Assembly (NCBI GenBank): GCA_008931825.1
Contig: QXVZ01003120.1
Coordinates: 1-35,860, forward strand
Direction: 5' to 3'
Origin: Phallusia fumigata
Lineage: Eukaryota > Chordata > Ascidiacea > Phlebobranchia > Ascidiidae
Length of the DNA stretch: 35,860 nt
Below, piece by piece: positions 1-12,450 of this stretch (its first letter is position 1; each line of letters starts with the position of its first letter). The position numbers and the translations under genes were made by a program. The notes below the pieces were generated by a model. That model saw only the letters and a list, made by a program, of their open reading frames with translations, had not been told where the DNA came from and made no database searches.

Positions 1-86
1 TGTGTAATAATGTCAAGAACTTATTACTGTCCAACGTAATTAGGATTGCACCAAAAACATAATTACAGCATTTCAAAAACCAAATC

Positions 87-275
87 TTAAAGCTGAGAAG
101 TGTGTTTAAATAGCTCTGGTGTCAAATGACTAATCACTGAGTTGAACAAGCTAAAGTAAGCTATCATGTAAGTTTCAATGTCATTGTCAAGAAACGCCAA
201 AATCAGACAACGAAATTTTTTAACACCAAGCGCGAGTTTGCCTATATTCTTCAGAAAGTCACCGCTAGCCAAAAA
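87..275 (-). CDS. Possible terminal exon of an unrecognised gene
   Basis: An open reading frame of 62 codons ends in TAA at 87-89 and is preceded on the minus strand by a plausible splice acceptor (AG at 276-277). The peptide runs FLASGDFLKNIGKL, then a hydrophobic helix-like stretch, and ends FKHTSQL. Its balanced, non-repetitive composition looks more protein-like than the chance frames nearby. I do not recognise the family and found no partner exon, so it could be the last exon of a gene further right or a chance frame. It does not resemble the C-terminus of CNK proteins. Confidence 0.2.
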   Translation of the reverse strand, partial: FLASGDFLKNIGKLALGVKKFRCLILAFLDNDIETYMIAYFSLFNSVISHLTPELFKHTSQL

Positions 276-1040
276 CTGTTTTACGAATGATAAGTTGCAT
301 GTATTCTGTTTACAACGGTGGCTATGGTTTCAGTCGATGCCGAAATTTCCAGCATAAAACACTATTACTTACACGACAAAATGTCTAAGTAAGAAGATGT
401 ACTTCTACGTTTTGACAAAACGCTGCTGTCAGAAATTGTTTTACACACAAAGACCTACTTGTGTCTTCTTATTGGGACTATTTAAAACCGTGAAATACAA
501 ACTTAAAGTATTTTGTATTAAATTTGAAACATTTCGCGTTTTTGCTTTGTTTCCAAATACACACTCGTTTTTACAAATAATTATAGAATTCTTCACAATG
601 ACTGCCCGCACCTGAAAACGGAAGTTTTACCTTCAGAAAATCTACATATTCCACCTAACCTGACGGTTCGCTAAAGTTTGCTACAGAAGCGACACACTTT
701 AAAAGCATCAACTTCGGGAAATAGGCAAATCCCACGCTACTGTGACGTCACAATGCACTGAACGCATATGACCGTCTATTCTTCGGCTGTGTGAGTTTGT
801 GTTGTGTGTTATTACTATATAGTGACCTCAAATTCTCGTGCTGCTTGTACGCCGTTTTTAGAAAATGTGGGTCAAATGGGGTAAAAGTTTGCATTGCAAA
901 ACCATAAGATTCGAAAATTGATTCTACAAGCGTTAGACAAAAAACGAAATGAAAAAACAAATTGGTCTTTAAGTCAATAGGTTTTTGCTAGTTATTTAAA
1001 TCAAATTCTAAGTTGCTTTAACGATTTTACATTTAAATTA
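276..1040. other. Non-coding stretch with a CRE-like palindrome
   Basis: No convincing exon was found. An exact TGACGTCA palindrome, the full CREB/ATF site, lies at 743-750. A minus-strand frame at 748-960 has a possible acceptor and donor but no family resemblance, so it is not called. Confidence 0.3.
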
Positions 1041-1233
1041 ACAGATGACTGAACGAAGCTTGTTAGGAAACCCGCTTCAAGCGTGCAAAGAAGTGAAATT
1101 AAACAGTTTTACAGATGAATACACGAAGCTCGTTTAGAAACCCGCTTCAAGCGTGGAAAGAAGTGAAATTAAACAGTTTCACAGATGAATACACGAAGCT
1201 CGCTTGGCAACTCGCTTTAAGCGTGCACCAAAG
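1041..1233. repeat. Tandem repeat, 70-bp unit, nearly three copies
   Basis: Units start at 1041, 1111 and 1181; the third is incomplete and more diverged. Each begins with ACAGATGA and carries the core AACCCGCTTCAAGCGTG, which contains the inverted repeat CGCTT..AAGCG. The first two units differ at only a few positions. It is a local minisatellite-like array with no coding capacity. Confidence 0.85.
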
Positions 1234-2067
1234 TATGTACAACAAACGTTGATGACAAATTTAACTCAGCTATTGCAGTGTTGTTTATACACAGCCAACT
1301 GATGCCACGCAGCTCGATTCGACAACAACAGATAAAACCAGATAAGTTGGTTGCCACAACAACATCAAGATTTAATCGGCTAATCTTGAATACAGATTAC
1401 AACTTAACAAAACGGTTGCTACTTTCCTAGAAATGGACGAATGCAGTTTCCACAGTTGTATTGAAGCGTGGTTATTTCTGCGTAAACTATGGGTGATTTC
1501 AGTTGTTTATCGCCATGTTTGACAAGTTTTGTTGTTGCCTTATGGTTTGTGAATATCGTTTTACCAGTTTTTACGCCTTTTTCCTTTAACCGCGACAGGT
1601 AACTTTGCGCCACTTTTCCGAGTCATTCGTGATGATAACAACAGCGTTTGTCGAAACGTAGAAAATGTTTAACACGCAAGTATTGGCTTGTATCATTTTA
1701 TTGATACCATTTTAAGCGGTGAATTTTGCATCTGAATTTATCCGGAAAATACCACTTTCAAATTTTTAGTTTATTTGCTTATTTTGATTGTTTTGAGGCA
1801 ATAATGCCTTGGATATTATTTTGGACTTGTTAAAAAGCGTATCTTTCATAAAAAATCAATCAAACATTTTCCAGAGGGGGGAATTTCCCTTTGTCCGCGT
1901 TTCGATCAAACCCACACAGCCATTAGAGTTAACCTTTATCTAAAGCTCAATGCAGTCGACTTGTAATCTGACAAAAAGTTCCGGTTGCTATTGAACGAGT
2001 CTTAATTCTTCAGTGAATCACCCCCTCCACATGTTAAATCGATCTCAAAACCCCATATAAGGCAAGG
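1234..2067. other. Non-coding stretch
   Basis: No exon was recognised. The minus frame at 1419-1613 lacks an ATG and matches nothing known. A degenerate hammerhead-like motif is at 1629-1658. Confidence 0.3.
1629..1658 (+). repeat. Degenerate hammerhead-like repeat motif
   Basis: A TGATGATAACAACAGCG stretch followed by TTTGTCGAAACG. It matches the family at 14318-14360 and 34715-34783, but the first core base is altered (GTGATGA instead of CTGATGA) and no flanking stem is evident. Confidence 0.4.
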
Positions 2068-2399
2068 CTAAAGAAAATATTTTACATCAACGCAAGTGAA
2101 AAGCGACAAAGCGACCAACTGTCGAGCAAAGCCTGGAACGAGAATCTTATTTTTAATGCCAAATTTTAATTTCGGGGCATGGTTGTCACCAAACGGCTTA
2201 TAGCAGCGATCATCTTGAAAAAATGCGATCAAAAGGCAAAACGCCTGAGTTCTACAAAATCTACAACTGCTGGCATAATTTCTAAACTGGCAGACTGCGT
2301 TCAAAACGTTGCCATCAACACCTGCATCAAACCATTGAAATCTTGCTGGCCGATTATAACAATATCGTCTTACGTTAAAAACGTTCATTGAACTATTTT

Positions 2400-2490
2400 C
2401 CACGGGGTTCGAACCCACGGGGATCAGGTCAGGGTCATGAGTGTGTGGTTCGAGCGCCTCCCACCATTTTGGCCAAGTGCTCGCCCTCAC
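2400..2490 (-). repeat. tRNA-derived SINE head (Leu/Ser-like)
   Basis: On the minus strand the order is GCGAGCACTTGG, an A-box-like segment, GAGGCGCTCGAACC, and a perfect B box GGTTCGAACCCC. The GGCGCT after the A box is typical of Leu/Ser-type tRNAs. The same arrangement occurs on the plus strand at 13496-13570. No cloverleaf closes, so this is a retroposed SINE head and not a functional tRNA. The body probably continues towards 2070; its end was not defined. Confidence 0.6.
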
Positions 2491-2715
2491 ACTTAAATCT
2501 CTGGCCCTTTAAAACTTACCAAACTTGGTCAACTGTTGAGTCGCCGATGACGGTATGGCGCCTCTGGTGGTCGTTGTCGAGCATAGAGTTTGGCGATTCT
2601 GCTCTGTGGGTGGGTTTGGGCACTGCTAACTTGTTACGGTCGGGCCTAAAGTGTACGTGCGTGGTAAAAGAGAATTCATTTAGATGGTCGTAGTGACCTT
2701 ACCTTACATTAAATC

Positions 2716-2740
2716 AGTGGTTCCTAAACTATAGGAATTT
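2716..2740 (+). repeat. hAT-like terminal motif
   Basis: CAGTGGTTCCTAAACT resembles the terminal inverted repeat of hAT-type non-autonomous elements (CAGTGGTTCCCAACC-like). No matching far end was identified. Confidence 0.35.
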
Positions 2741-2832
2741 AGACATTTTGCAACGCAAGTGATTGGTTGAAATCAACAAGTTTGGATTACTATGCCAGTA
2801 GATAATACATGTAACACAAAATGTAATCTTAC

Positions 2833-5800
2833 TTGGGTTGGTAAGGTTCTTCTGGGGGTGGAGGAATGTTCAGAATATCAATGGGACTTGTCGGCTCTTC
2901 ATGAAGGGATGAAGATATCAAGAAAGACTCCCCGCCTCCTAAGACAATCGTTAACATTTTTATTGACTGTAAAGTAAGGTTTTCTAACCTAAGGCGTTGA
3001 TTCCCAGGGTGGCAGGAGTGACAGCCACCCCACTGGAAATTTATAAGGTTGCAGCCATTGCAAAAAAGTCAATGCTGGCACCCTAGAAATTTCCTTGATT
3101 CGTTATTACACTCTTGCTTTGTAAACATATGTTGCATGCGCAGAAACACGAGATTTTTCTGAAACTTGTTTGCACCAAACATGTGCGAAGCGAGGGACGC
3201 AAATTTCTTTTCGTTCGTTAAACAATTTAAGAGGAAGTCTCATTTTGCACGGCGCTATACGCAACGATAATATTTGCGACAACAGGGAGCATAATGACGC
3301 TACGAACCAACAGGCGCACAATGCGTAATTTGATCACGTGTCAAACCGCTTGGATTTGGTCATTTCGCCTCCCCACATGAAAAAAATTTGCTAAAAAACG
3401 CCCATGTTACCCGCATGTGGGTGATGACAGGGCAGCAGATGAGTAATTAGCTGAACTTGTTAACTGAAACTTACAGATTTCTATTTAGTATTTCACAACT
3501 AGAAAAAAAGGTTCAATCGTGAAGAATGGAAATTTGGACAGAACAGAAATGGGTAAAGTGGGAAGAAACTTCCGTCAGTTGTAAAGACAATTTTTTTGGA
3601 AAAATGTTAACTTTGGGCAAGCTCAAACTGGTGTATGGTGTTAAAATTTGCAAACCCTTTCCATTGTTGGCCAGTTTGTGAGATAGCAATTTCAAAATAC
3701 AGCCCCGGGGGAAATCAGGAAACTATTAAATAAAATCTGTGTGACGTCACACGTCCAGACTGCACGGGGAGTGATTGATTTTAGGCCAAAAAACATTTTT
3801 ACCCTTATCTTTGGCTTTGGCGCAAATCCACCAAAATCTTTCAAGAGAAATTTGTAAACGAGTATGACTTGTTTTGGTAGCGTTGTGATAAGGTGAATAT
3901 ATATTACGTCACAATATTTCCTATTACGTCATGTTGTAACGTAACAATTATTACGCAAAACGACTTTATGAGATCTTATAGTTAAGCATTGTAGTGTCCG
4001 ACAACGCATAATTAAAATGCAATTCCAGTATTTTAATAAAATAATAACTTTTGTGTCACTTTTTAAAAACAAAACAATTGATGATTTCGGGGGGTAGACA
4101 AATGTATCTATGTTACCCCGAACCAATTTCGTATAGTCAGTCACAGGAAATGCCTTTTGCGTAAAATGTAGTAAAAAAACAAGTAGTGAATCTTACGCAT
4201 CAAACTGGATTGTCTTGATCTGTCGGGAGGCGTCGCTCTAGTTGGTCCAGTCGAGTTAGACGAAGATGAATATCTCGCATTTGATGAGTTGTATGACTCG
4301 ATCGAGTTGATCGATTTGTTATAATTCCTAAACAAGAACACAAGAGTTCTAATTAATTGCAGTAAGCATCGCTTTCCAACCAGTAGGTTGTATAGTTTAA
4401 AACCGGTGGAAGGCCTGCAGGAAATGTCTTTATACGGATAGTCAGTTTCAAAGTCCGCAAAGTTACCCACTGTAGAAGTTTTGCAAAAAAACTTATGCTA
4501 ATAAGTAAACAACAGAAACGGTTTAACACGATATGATTTACGAGTCAAAAGAAAATTTGCAAAATGTTGGTCCCAGCCCTTCAGGATAAAAAAGTAAAAA
4601 AATAAACAACGCGACAAAAACTTCTATCGTTCGCTACATAGAACAAAATACAAAGTCGCGATAACCGAACGATACTTTATGGTTCAGTGTTCCGCGAGAC
4701 GATGTTAGATTTGTCGCAGTGTAACTGCAACCTAACCAACTTTCTTGATGTACATAAAAATTTATCCTTGGCAAATTTAAGCGTGGACAAGTTGGTAATC
4801 CGAACTCTAGCGTTTAAAAGAAATTACATTTTGGGGGCCTGTGGGTAAACCGATGGGTGAATTGGGGTAAAAAGTTGACAGTGCACAACTTCAGATACAC
4901 ATCTATCATGCGTGAAAATTTGAAGAAATTTGGACAACTCCTTCATGACATAAACGTGGGAACAACTCGCGTTAGACAGAAAAAAAATAAAAACAGAGTA
5001 AAAACATTGTGTTCCCTTCGTGGACCCATAATTACCTATGTGCACCTTTGTCAGGTCATGATAGAAATTCATTTGTGACAAAAATTATTGTCAACTACAA
5101 TTGAGGTTGTACTGCGGAATTTTGAAAGTTTGAAGTGTGACATGAGTGAAAAAAATTTACAAAGCACAGGTTCGAAGCAAAAAAAGCAACCTTCTATCAT
5201 ATTCGCTGACGTAAGCCCCTCTGTCCAATGAGGTTCCATGCTGGTCATGTGACATTGATGCAGGCCACACCCCAGGGGGATTTCCCTGGGTGACATCGGG
5301 GTAATGGATTGGAAGAGGAGTCGGAGAACCTGGAGGAAGATTGATCCTCTTCACCGGAGCAGAAGTCCTCATCTGCCGTGATCTGAAGATTAACAAAGTT
5401 TTTGCTTCCGTAGATTTCAGATTTAAAGTTAAAGAAATAAATAAACATAAAAATTATAAACTCACATGGTCTAAAAATGCAAACGCACACTTCTGAGGCT
5501 AAACTACTATCAAGAAACAGGAAAAAAGGAACTGCTTCGGAATACTAAACATGGATCAGTCTAAATCATTCCCCAACTGATTAAGTACAGAAATATAATG
5601 TACTTTCTTAACTATGGAAACTGACCGACTGAGAAACTTAAAATTAAAACCAACCATTTTGAAGGCAAAAGAAAATCTGAACATTTTTACCCATTACCTT
5701 AGGTGATAATGTAATAACTGTTAAACCTACAATTTAATTGCAAAAAATCTTTCTACGCCAATTACAACTGTAAAACCCACATTTTACAATCCACACTTTT

Positions 5801-8800
5801 AGGTATCACAGTTTCAGTGTTGTGTTTCATGTTGGCATATCAGGTTGGGGATCAGATAGACAAGGGTGGGCTCAGGTAAACAACATTAAGCTCATTAGAC
5901 AATTACAATGAATTATTAAACAGAGGTAAGACAATGCCGTGATCAGAAAAAAAACAAGAAAACAAGATGGAACGCTTTGAGACTGAGAAGCAACAGTTAT
6001 TTTTAAAATTGAGAAGGCTTGCTTAAAAAGACCTGGCTTATAATTATTTTAAATTGTCAAAAAATCTTCTATTGGCAGTAAAATTACATCTATGTCCTGT
6101 ATTTGGCTTTCCTACATAAACCTGCTACCTTTTTATGAAAGTTTAATTTCCAGTCGGATTTTTTTGGTTAAAATTACTTTACTAACTAATTGTCATCTGA
6201 AAAAAAACAACCCACAACTTTGCTCATCTCTTAGATGTTTAATTTTTAAAAAGTTGTCGCACAAAGTGCTACAAGTCTAACACAGTATCTTAAAATATTT
6301 CCTAATATTTTTGCAAGCTTTTTAATTATACCTGTCATTGGCATCCTGGCGCTGCATGAGAGCAAGGAGATTAGAAGTTGATGAAGAAAACATGTTTTGC
6401 GGACGTTTTTTGATTAAAAGTGTCACTTTGTTGGGGAGTTCCTTTAATGCAGATACCAACGATCCGAGGGACCATCCAATCTATGACAAGAAAATCAATA
6501 GAAATTTGGATCCGTACGAAGCTCTCAAAAGATAAATTCTTTTGAAAAAATTCCCTTGACATAAACCTTTATTAATTCGGTGTATGGGGATAGTAATGCC
6601 ATCTGTTGAATGTTAAATCAAAGTAAATAAAATTCAGAAATTTTATAAAGAGCCTCAAAAGGTTAGGAATTTTATGTTAGTTCATTCTTTGAGTACATGC
6701 AGTCAAAACAACATTTCTGTACTTTTCAAAACTGGCTTTTTAAACATTTCCTTCAAATTTTTTTACCACCATTCCTTCACAATTGATTTATCTTTTTGTA
6801 CAAGTTCGATGAAAAAAATAAGGTTTTTTGCATCTCTGTTTAAAAGGCGTACAACATGCCCTCAAAGGTTCCAACCAATCACACAATACACTACTATGCA
6901 CAAAATCTACAAAAAAAGTACTGAACCAATTGCAATACACATGGTAGTCTCCACTGTCCACATAGCAACTTTTAATCAAGCATCATCACTTCTTACCACA
7001 GCTTTGCCATTTACAGCGACAACTTCATCGCCGGCAGTTAATCGTTTAGTCTTTGATGCCACTGAACCAGCTCTAGTGCCAGTTATGACATGATGACCTT
7101 CAAAAGTGACCTTGATAAACAGGCCAAGTCCTTCTTGAGGGTCAATGTCTTTCAAAGTGACAAGTTCAAGAGTGACCGGTTGAATTGTGAGTGCTTCATT
7201 TGATTGAACAAGGCTATAAACAATAAGGTTAATTATAAAATATACTTATATACATGGAAAAAAACAAAAAAGGTCACTGAGGTTGATAAATAAAGCAGTG
7301 TTTAAAATTTAACATTTATGGGGCAGCAAAAAATGATTTTTTACAAAGTTATAAATACGATAGACACCCAGGTAAAACTTATGCAACCTTATGGCAAATA
7401 CATTAGGAAGCTGTAAAAATATAGAATTAATGACAGCATGATTATCTTTATTTAAGACAACTGAGACCACAGATAAACTGAAGGACCATTATGTTGTCAC
7501 ACAAATGCCCGAAGGTCTCAGACAGAAAAGTTCATTAATTGTTTCCTAGTTAATTATTAATAATAAGTTGAGTAATGCAAGGTTAAGATCAGTTTATTTC
7601 TCACCTATCGGCCGAGTTTTCTATCTCTGTGCAAATCCCAAGCGTTGCGTCTTCAATCACACAAGCAAAAACGCTCTGGGCAAAGAAATAGGGGAAGTTG
7701 TTAAAAAGGAAGTTTGGTTTATATTCAGGAAATTGTTGGGAGTTATTGTTGGTTGAAACAATCTTTCCCAGGAAAATGGGCCAGATTGTAATAGATAGAC
7801 AAGATTGACAAGCTAATGGGGTTTCTTAAAACAANAATTGTTGGGAGTTATTGTTGGTTGAAACAATCTTTCCCAGGAAAATGGGCCAGATTGTAATAGA
7901 TAGACAAGATTGACAAGCTAATGGGGTTTCTTAAAACAAGGCGCTCTTTCACAAGTCTTAATATCTTTTCTATGATAGTTGTGGGATTTGGGGCCGGATA
8001 TTATTTAAAAGACATGGTTTGTGAAAAATATTGTTTGAATTAGAAAATAATATTAGCAAATAGATTTGGGGAAAATTTTTCCAAAGCTAAACCAAATTAT
8101 GTTACAAACTTGGTTGTTTTTAGAGTGTTGTTTGTAATTTTATTTGTTATGTTTTGACAAAAGTTAGGCCATCATTGATTTTTTTTCTTTTTCCAAGGTT
8201 AATTCAAAACATATAATCTTGACATATATAACACAACCTATTTTAAAGATACCTTACTGTGATAAATGAGGGGATTGCAATTCAGTGCACTTAAGTGTTT
8301 TAGTGATAACGATATGGCCAGTAGTAAGGACAAATAAAAGAAAGTAATGAACAAAAAGGTAAATATAGAGTTTTAACCTGTTGTACAGTAGTGCTCAATT
8401 CATAGCATAGTTTCACCATTGTATGCCTCAGATCCTTGAATTCATTCTTTGTATTGAAAGGGGCTCTGTAAATAAACACAGGAACATAATGAAAACATTG
8501 TGTCATGCTGATAACATGAGCTTCTGCCAAAAATATCGGCCATTTGGGAGAAATAATGCTGCGTAAATGCCACGAACTGAAATTCAAGTGAAAAACAAAC
8601 AAATAAAATACTGTAGAAATTGAGATTTGGGCTGCTGGGAATACAAGCTGATGCTCTAGCGATCAGGTTAATGTTTCTGTCAAGTTTTATAACCAATAAA
8701 TCAAATTCAGAATTTTACAATGGGAATCGCAATTTCAAGCAGGATTGTAAGTTTCAAATTGAGATTTCAAGCTGTAATATCAGTTGACTCTTATCACTCA

Positions 8801-11800
8801 AGACAAACACAAAAGTTGAAAGTTTACCAGCAACAGAATAAAACTTGCCAATTTTGCCAATTGAGTTTTTAATGGTTTAATCCAACTTAGTCTAACTAAA
8901 AAATATTTGCACAAACAAAAAAACAGAATTTAACCTGTCCAGCCACAAAACTAATTGTTTCCCTTCAACAAGCAAATCTGCTGAAAGCTGAAGCAATTGA
9001 TTCGTTGCTCCTCGCTGTAGCGAATTCCCTCCATCATACTCATATTCTTCAGCCTCGCGCCTCCTCGTGTTAATGCTTGACCTTAAACTCCGGCATCGAC
9101 ATTTTAGGCACAACGCCCTAGACTGTAAAGTCTCAGACTCTAGTCCATAATCCTGTAAATACACAAAGTATTTATAAATTTTTCAAAGAATTGAAACAGT
9201 ATAGCTCCACTCTCTTATAAATATTTATGTTGACACTTTGTCTTCTGCACCACTAAGTAACTTATGGAAACCAAAATGCAAGCTAAAGGGCAGTTCAAAC
9301 AAAAAACAATTTTAATTTTACCACTATGACTTAAACAAAAATTATACAATTTGTAAAACCTTTGTTTATGAAAACAACAACAGTAACTACAAAAACATAT
9401 GTTGTTACCACCATCCATAGTATTGACTCTGTTTGGACAAAAACAATTGGTAATATTGGACAAAAACAGATAACCAAGCACCAAGGCTAGTGGTATATAT
9501 GGCTTACTAATTGCTGTAGAAGGGTGACAGAATCTAAGATGAGTTCCTGGTGTCCAACCAAGTGAATCTGAAGGCTGTTAAGGTCGTCATTAGTAAGTGA
9601 AAGAAGCTGTTCACCCAATACATCAGCTTCTTGGAAGTGAGTGCAGTATCGCTGTATGCTTATATCCAAACCTTTGAACCAAATTTAAATTTAGGTCATC
9701 AAGTAAGTTTTTGCAAATGTTAACTTAAGTCAAGTTAAAGTCACTTTTATTACAATGAAGTAATATTTTAACTGTAAAAATTCTGAAGCAACTAAATATG
9801 CAAAGCAAACAAGCTCCTAGTGTTTTTTTGGACTATGATTTACAATCTGTTCCACATTGGGGCAAAGGTTGCTGTGATAAAATTGAACAACAGAAAAAGT
9901 CCATTTAGTTAATGAAAGCAATACACTGGTCGCCATGTCTTTGGTTGTCAACTAGATTGGGACTTTAAACTGTAAAAATATGTTAAATTGAAAAGCTGAA
10001 CAACATTCCAATTTCCAGTAAATGTCCTCGTTCAAAATATAGCTATTCCAAGACATTAGAGTTCATGAAATCAGACCAGGTTTACTTTACACGCACCAAG
10101 GATTCAGCACAAAAAGATAAATGTTATTGTGTAAACAAGGGCAAGATGATGTGCCTCACTTGATGTTACCAAATACCTTAACCATGCTAAATGCCAGTTA
10201 AACTTGTCAATTTTCAAGGTAGTGCACTTATACTGACGGGCAAAAGTTATTAATACATGTGTCACATGAACATGCCAAAAGGAATTGAAGTCAATCATTT
10301 GTGCTAAAACATTGATTTGAAATTGATTTTGAGCCACAATGTGTGGCAATGTGAAAAGAGTTAAATCAGTTATAATTTAAATTTAACAAAAAAATTGTGA
10401 AAAAGCTCATCAATAAAATACTCTACTAATCATTAAAAACGTGTTAGGATTTGAACCGATGTAGTGGTATAAACGTAAAGTATGTCAGCTTTCTTTCCTT
10501 CTGGTCACAGTTTTCACTCTTATCAGCGTGTGGTAGACCAAAACACGTTGAAATGGAGGCACAGACGGCGGCGCCCTTAATAAACATTACGTTATCAAGC
10601 AGCCGTTTTGAGTGACAAGTCGGCAAAACTAACTCCACAAAGGAGACCACGTTGTTTACATAACGTAACGGTGTTGGCAGTGCAAAAAAGACGCACGACT
10701 TGGGGTAAAAACGACGAAACTTAAGCCAACTAAAGGTAAAGCAAAAGGTATTGATTGAAATTGTGTGTTTGGATTTAAGTACAGCGGTTAAGCGTAAAGC
10801 GCTATATGTTCGTTTACGCACTCGACTGCAAATGAATGCCTGTAACCTTGACAAGGTCACACGATTCAGTCAAAAACATGTTTGCATTGACATTTGGAAA
10901 AGCCAAAAATATGCCATGTGAATGCCGAAATACGGGCGGTTTTTGAGGCAATAACACAGACTGCCAAAGTTATAGCATACCAGACGAGCCAGTTTATGTG
11001 AAAAATGGATGGCGGCTAGTTTCAAATACTTGTTTGGGATCACATGAAAAATCAACTTTGCCAACAACGACTTTAGCGTTTACCAGACATAAAAGATCAA
11101 ACGAAAAACGTTGGTAACACAAATTCTGAATGAACCGTAATTGTAGGTTTGATGTCACATGCGTAACACGCGCTCCACTGTCACACAAACCACAAAAAGC
11201 TTCATTCACAAAAACTGTGAGCCAGATAAATGGCAGTTTTGTGACGTTTCAGAACATTTGACGAAATCGACCAAACCACCCACACGTTGTGCCAACTGAA
11301 GCGTAAACATTTACTGTTACGTCACAAAGGCTGGTATGGCACGATTCAACATGGAACAGATGGCATAGTTGGGAGGCCCAGACGTGGCGTTGTAATACGC
11401 TTTTCCTTACAATCGATTGTGACAAAAGGGAGGCGTATGCCGAAATGGATAATCCCATTCAGCCGGCCATTACTGAGTATTTTCCCCTTATCGAACGACA
11501 ACGCTATTGTTGTGTCTGAAACTTAATTACGATACGATTGAAAGTAAATATGACCAAACTGTCTTGGTTGTGCTCTGTTCTTGGTCGCTTGAATTAAAAT
11601 CCTAGTTAGGCATATTGTGCGCATTCTAAGGGCTGTATATGTTGAAAATCATTACCAAATCACACCAAAATAGTGAGGTTAGCATAGACACCTTGTTTTT
11701 TTAACAAGGTTGTGAGTTCTTATCCGTCTTAAGTATTTGAAACTTAAGTGGCATTGCAACTACCGAGTGAAACGAGACATGTTCAACCAAATTAGCGGTC

Positions 11801-12404
11801 ACCTACACTGCGAGATAACAAAAATGGTCCAGAAGTACTGGAATAAGCTTGTACAAACACAACTATAAATATTTCCGAAAATAGTAAGGTTAAAAAATCA
11901 ATGAACAAATGTGTATATTTGACCAAGGGTCTAAGGGTAATAACAACATTACACTTGTACATATTTTTGTGAGCCTTAAATGATCAAATGTGGATTTTTA
12001 ACTGCATTAAATATGCATTACATTTTTTGAAAAATAAAAAAATTGTATAGAGGCAACCATGTTGCATAATTTAGTGGCATGTCATAAAGATGTGCAAGGG
12101 GATTATAAATATTCAAAAAGGGCAAGAAAACATGACAGAAATGTTACAGTCATGGCCAATATGCAATTGACTTTCAAGTCTGAATTAATGCCCAGCACAA
12201 GAACCTATTAACAACCTGACATGATTATCATGCTTTTAAACTTGGGCACAGGTACATAAAAATCTTTTGGCCAGGAAATAAATTATTTGCAAAATCTTTC
12301 TTACCTTTTAACCAGTCCAAGACCTGTTTGTTATTCCAGTTTGAAATGTTGATGGCATCCATAGATATGGTTTGACGAGGCTCTTGCTTGATACTTGATA
12401 TCAT
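2833..12404 (-). CDS. CNKSR: CNK scaffold protein (SAM-CRIC-PDZ), 5' ten exons
   Basis: CNK proteins are scaffolds linking Ras and Raf/MAPK signalling at the membrane. Exons in transcript order: 12305-12404, 9508-9671, 8935-9152, 8378-8465, 7605-7675, 6997-7213, 6332-6480, 5191-5382, 4197-4327 and 2833-2938. All junction phases agree and give 478 residues plus two bases. SAM is about residues 20-88 (SNWNNKQVLDWLKGLD). CRIC follows from 89 to about 210, with DYGLESETL and LVLWLDRAPF. PDZ is about 227-312, with carboxylate-loop EGLGLFIK, HHVITGT and AGDEVVAVNGK. A linker carries the IPPPPEEPYQP motif at 468-478, as in vertebrate CNKSR2. The PH domain and C-terminus were not found. Met15 is an alternative start closer to vertebrate N-termini. 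The exon 8 donor (GTTGCT) is weak. Confidence 0.9.
3007..3030. repeat. Small hairpin in a CNK intron or 3' region
   Basis: GGGTGGC at 3007-3013 and GCCACCC at 3024-3030 form a perfect 7-bp stem around a 10-base loop. No run of T follows. The role is unknown. Confidence 0.35.
3739..3752. promoter_or_regulatory. 14-bp palindrome containing a full CRE site
   Basis: GTGTGACGTCACAC is a perfect palindrome centred on TGACGTCA, the CREB/ATF consensus. It lies inside a CNK intron. Binding is inferred from the consensus only. Confidence 0.35.
7731..7939. other. Single-N junction flanked by an exact 104-bp duplication
   Basis: Bases 7731-7834 are repeated exactly at 7836-7939, with one N at 7835 between them. 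Two perfect copies meeting at a one-base gap are best read as two contigs whose ends overlap but were not merged. It sits in a CNK intron, just upstream of exon 5, and does not affect coding. Confidence 0.85.
9672..12304 (-). other. CNK intron 1 (2.6 kb)
   Basis: This separates the two halves of the SAM domain: donor at 12304/12303 (GTAAG), acceptor AG at 9673/9672. The span 10440-11530 has a different base composition, with more CpG and several meaningless frames on both strands, and may be an inserted element. No ends, motifs or known protein could be recognised in it. Confidence 0.5.
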
Positions 12405-12412
12405 AAATCCAT
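12401..12412 (-). promoter_or_regulatory. Three-codon upstream ORF overlapping the CNK start
   Basis: On the minus strand an upstream ATG (12412-12410) reads M-D-L-stop. Its TGA shares bases with the main ATG (an ATGA overlap at 12404-12401). This can lower initiation or favour re-initiation. The frame before the main ATG is closed by a TAA. Confidence 0.5.
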
Positions 12413-12429
12413 GTTGTTAAAATTTCAGT

Positions 12430-12450
12430 GCTACTTCAAAAAAAAAACAA
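12430..12450 (-). promoter_or_regulatory. Splice acceptor just upstream of CNK exon 1
   Basis: A run of T on the minus strand is followed by GAAGTAG (AG at 12432/12431), 26 bases before the first coding base. It could end a 5'-UTR intron or be a spliced-leader trans-splice site, both known in tunicates. The sequence alone cannot decide. Confidence 0.4.

Noticed and set aside
2833-4190. A PH-domain exon of the CNK gene
   Set aside because: I looked for the GW[LY]-K pattern and a terminal Trp helix on the minus strand down to base 1 and found none in a usable frame with splice sites.
10436-10462. A tRNA on the minus strand, suggested by GGTTCAAATCC
   Set aside because: Only a B box is present; no A box or cloverleaf can be drawn upstream.
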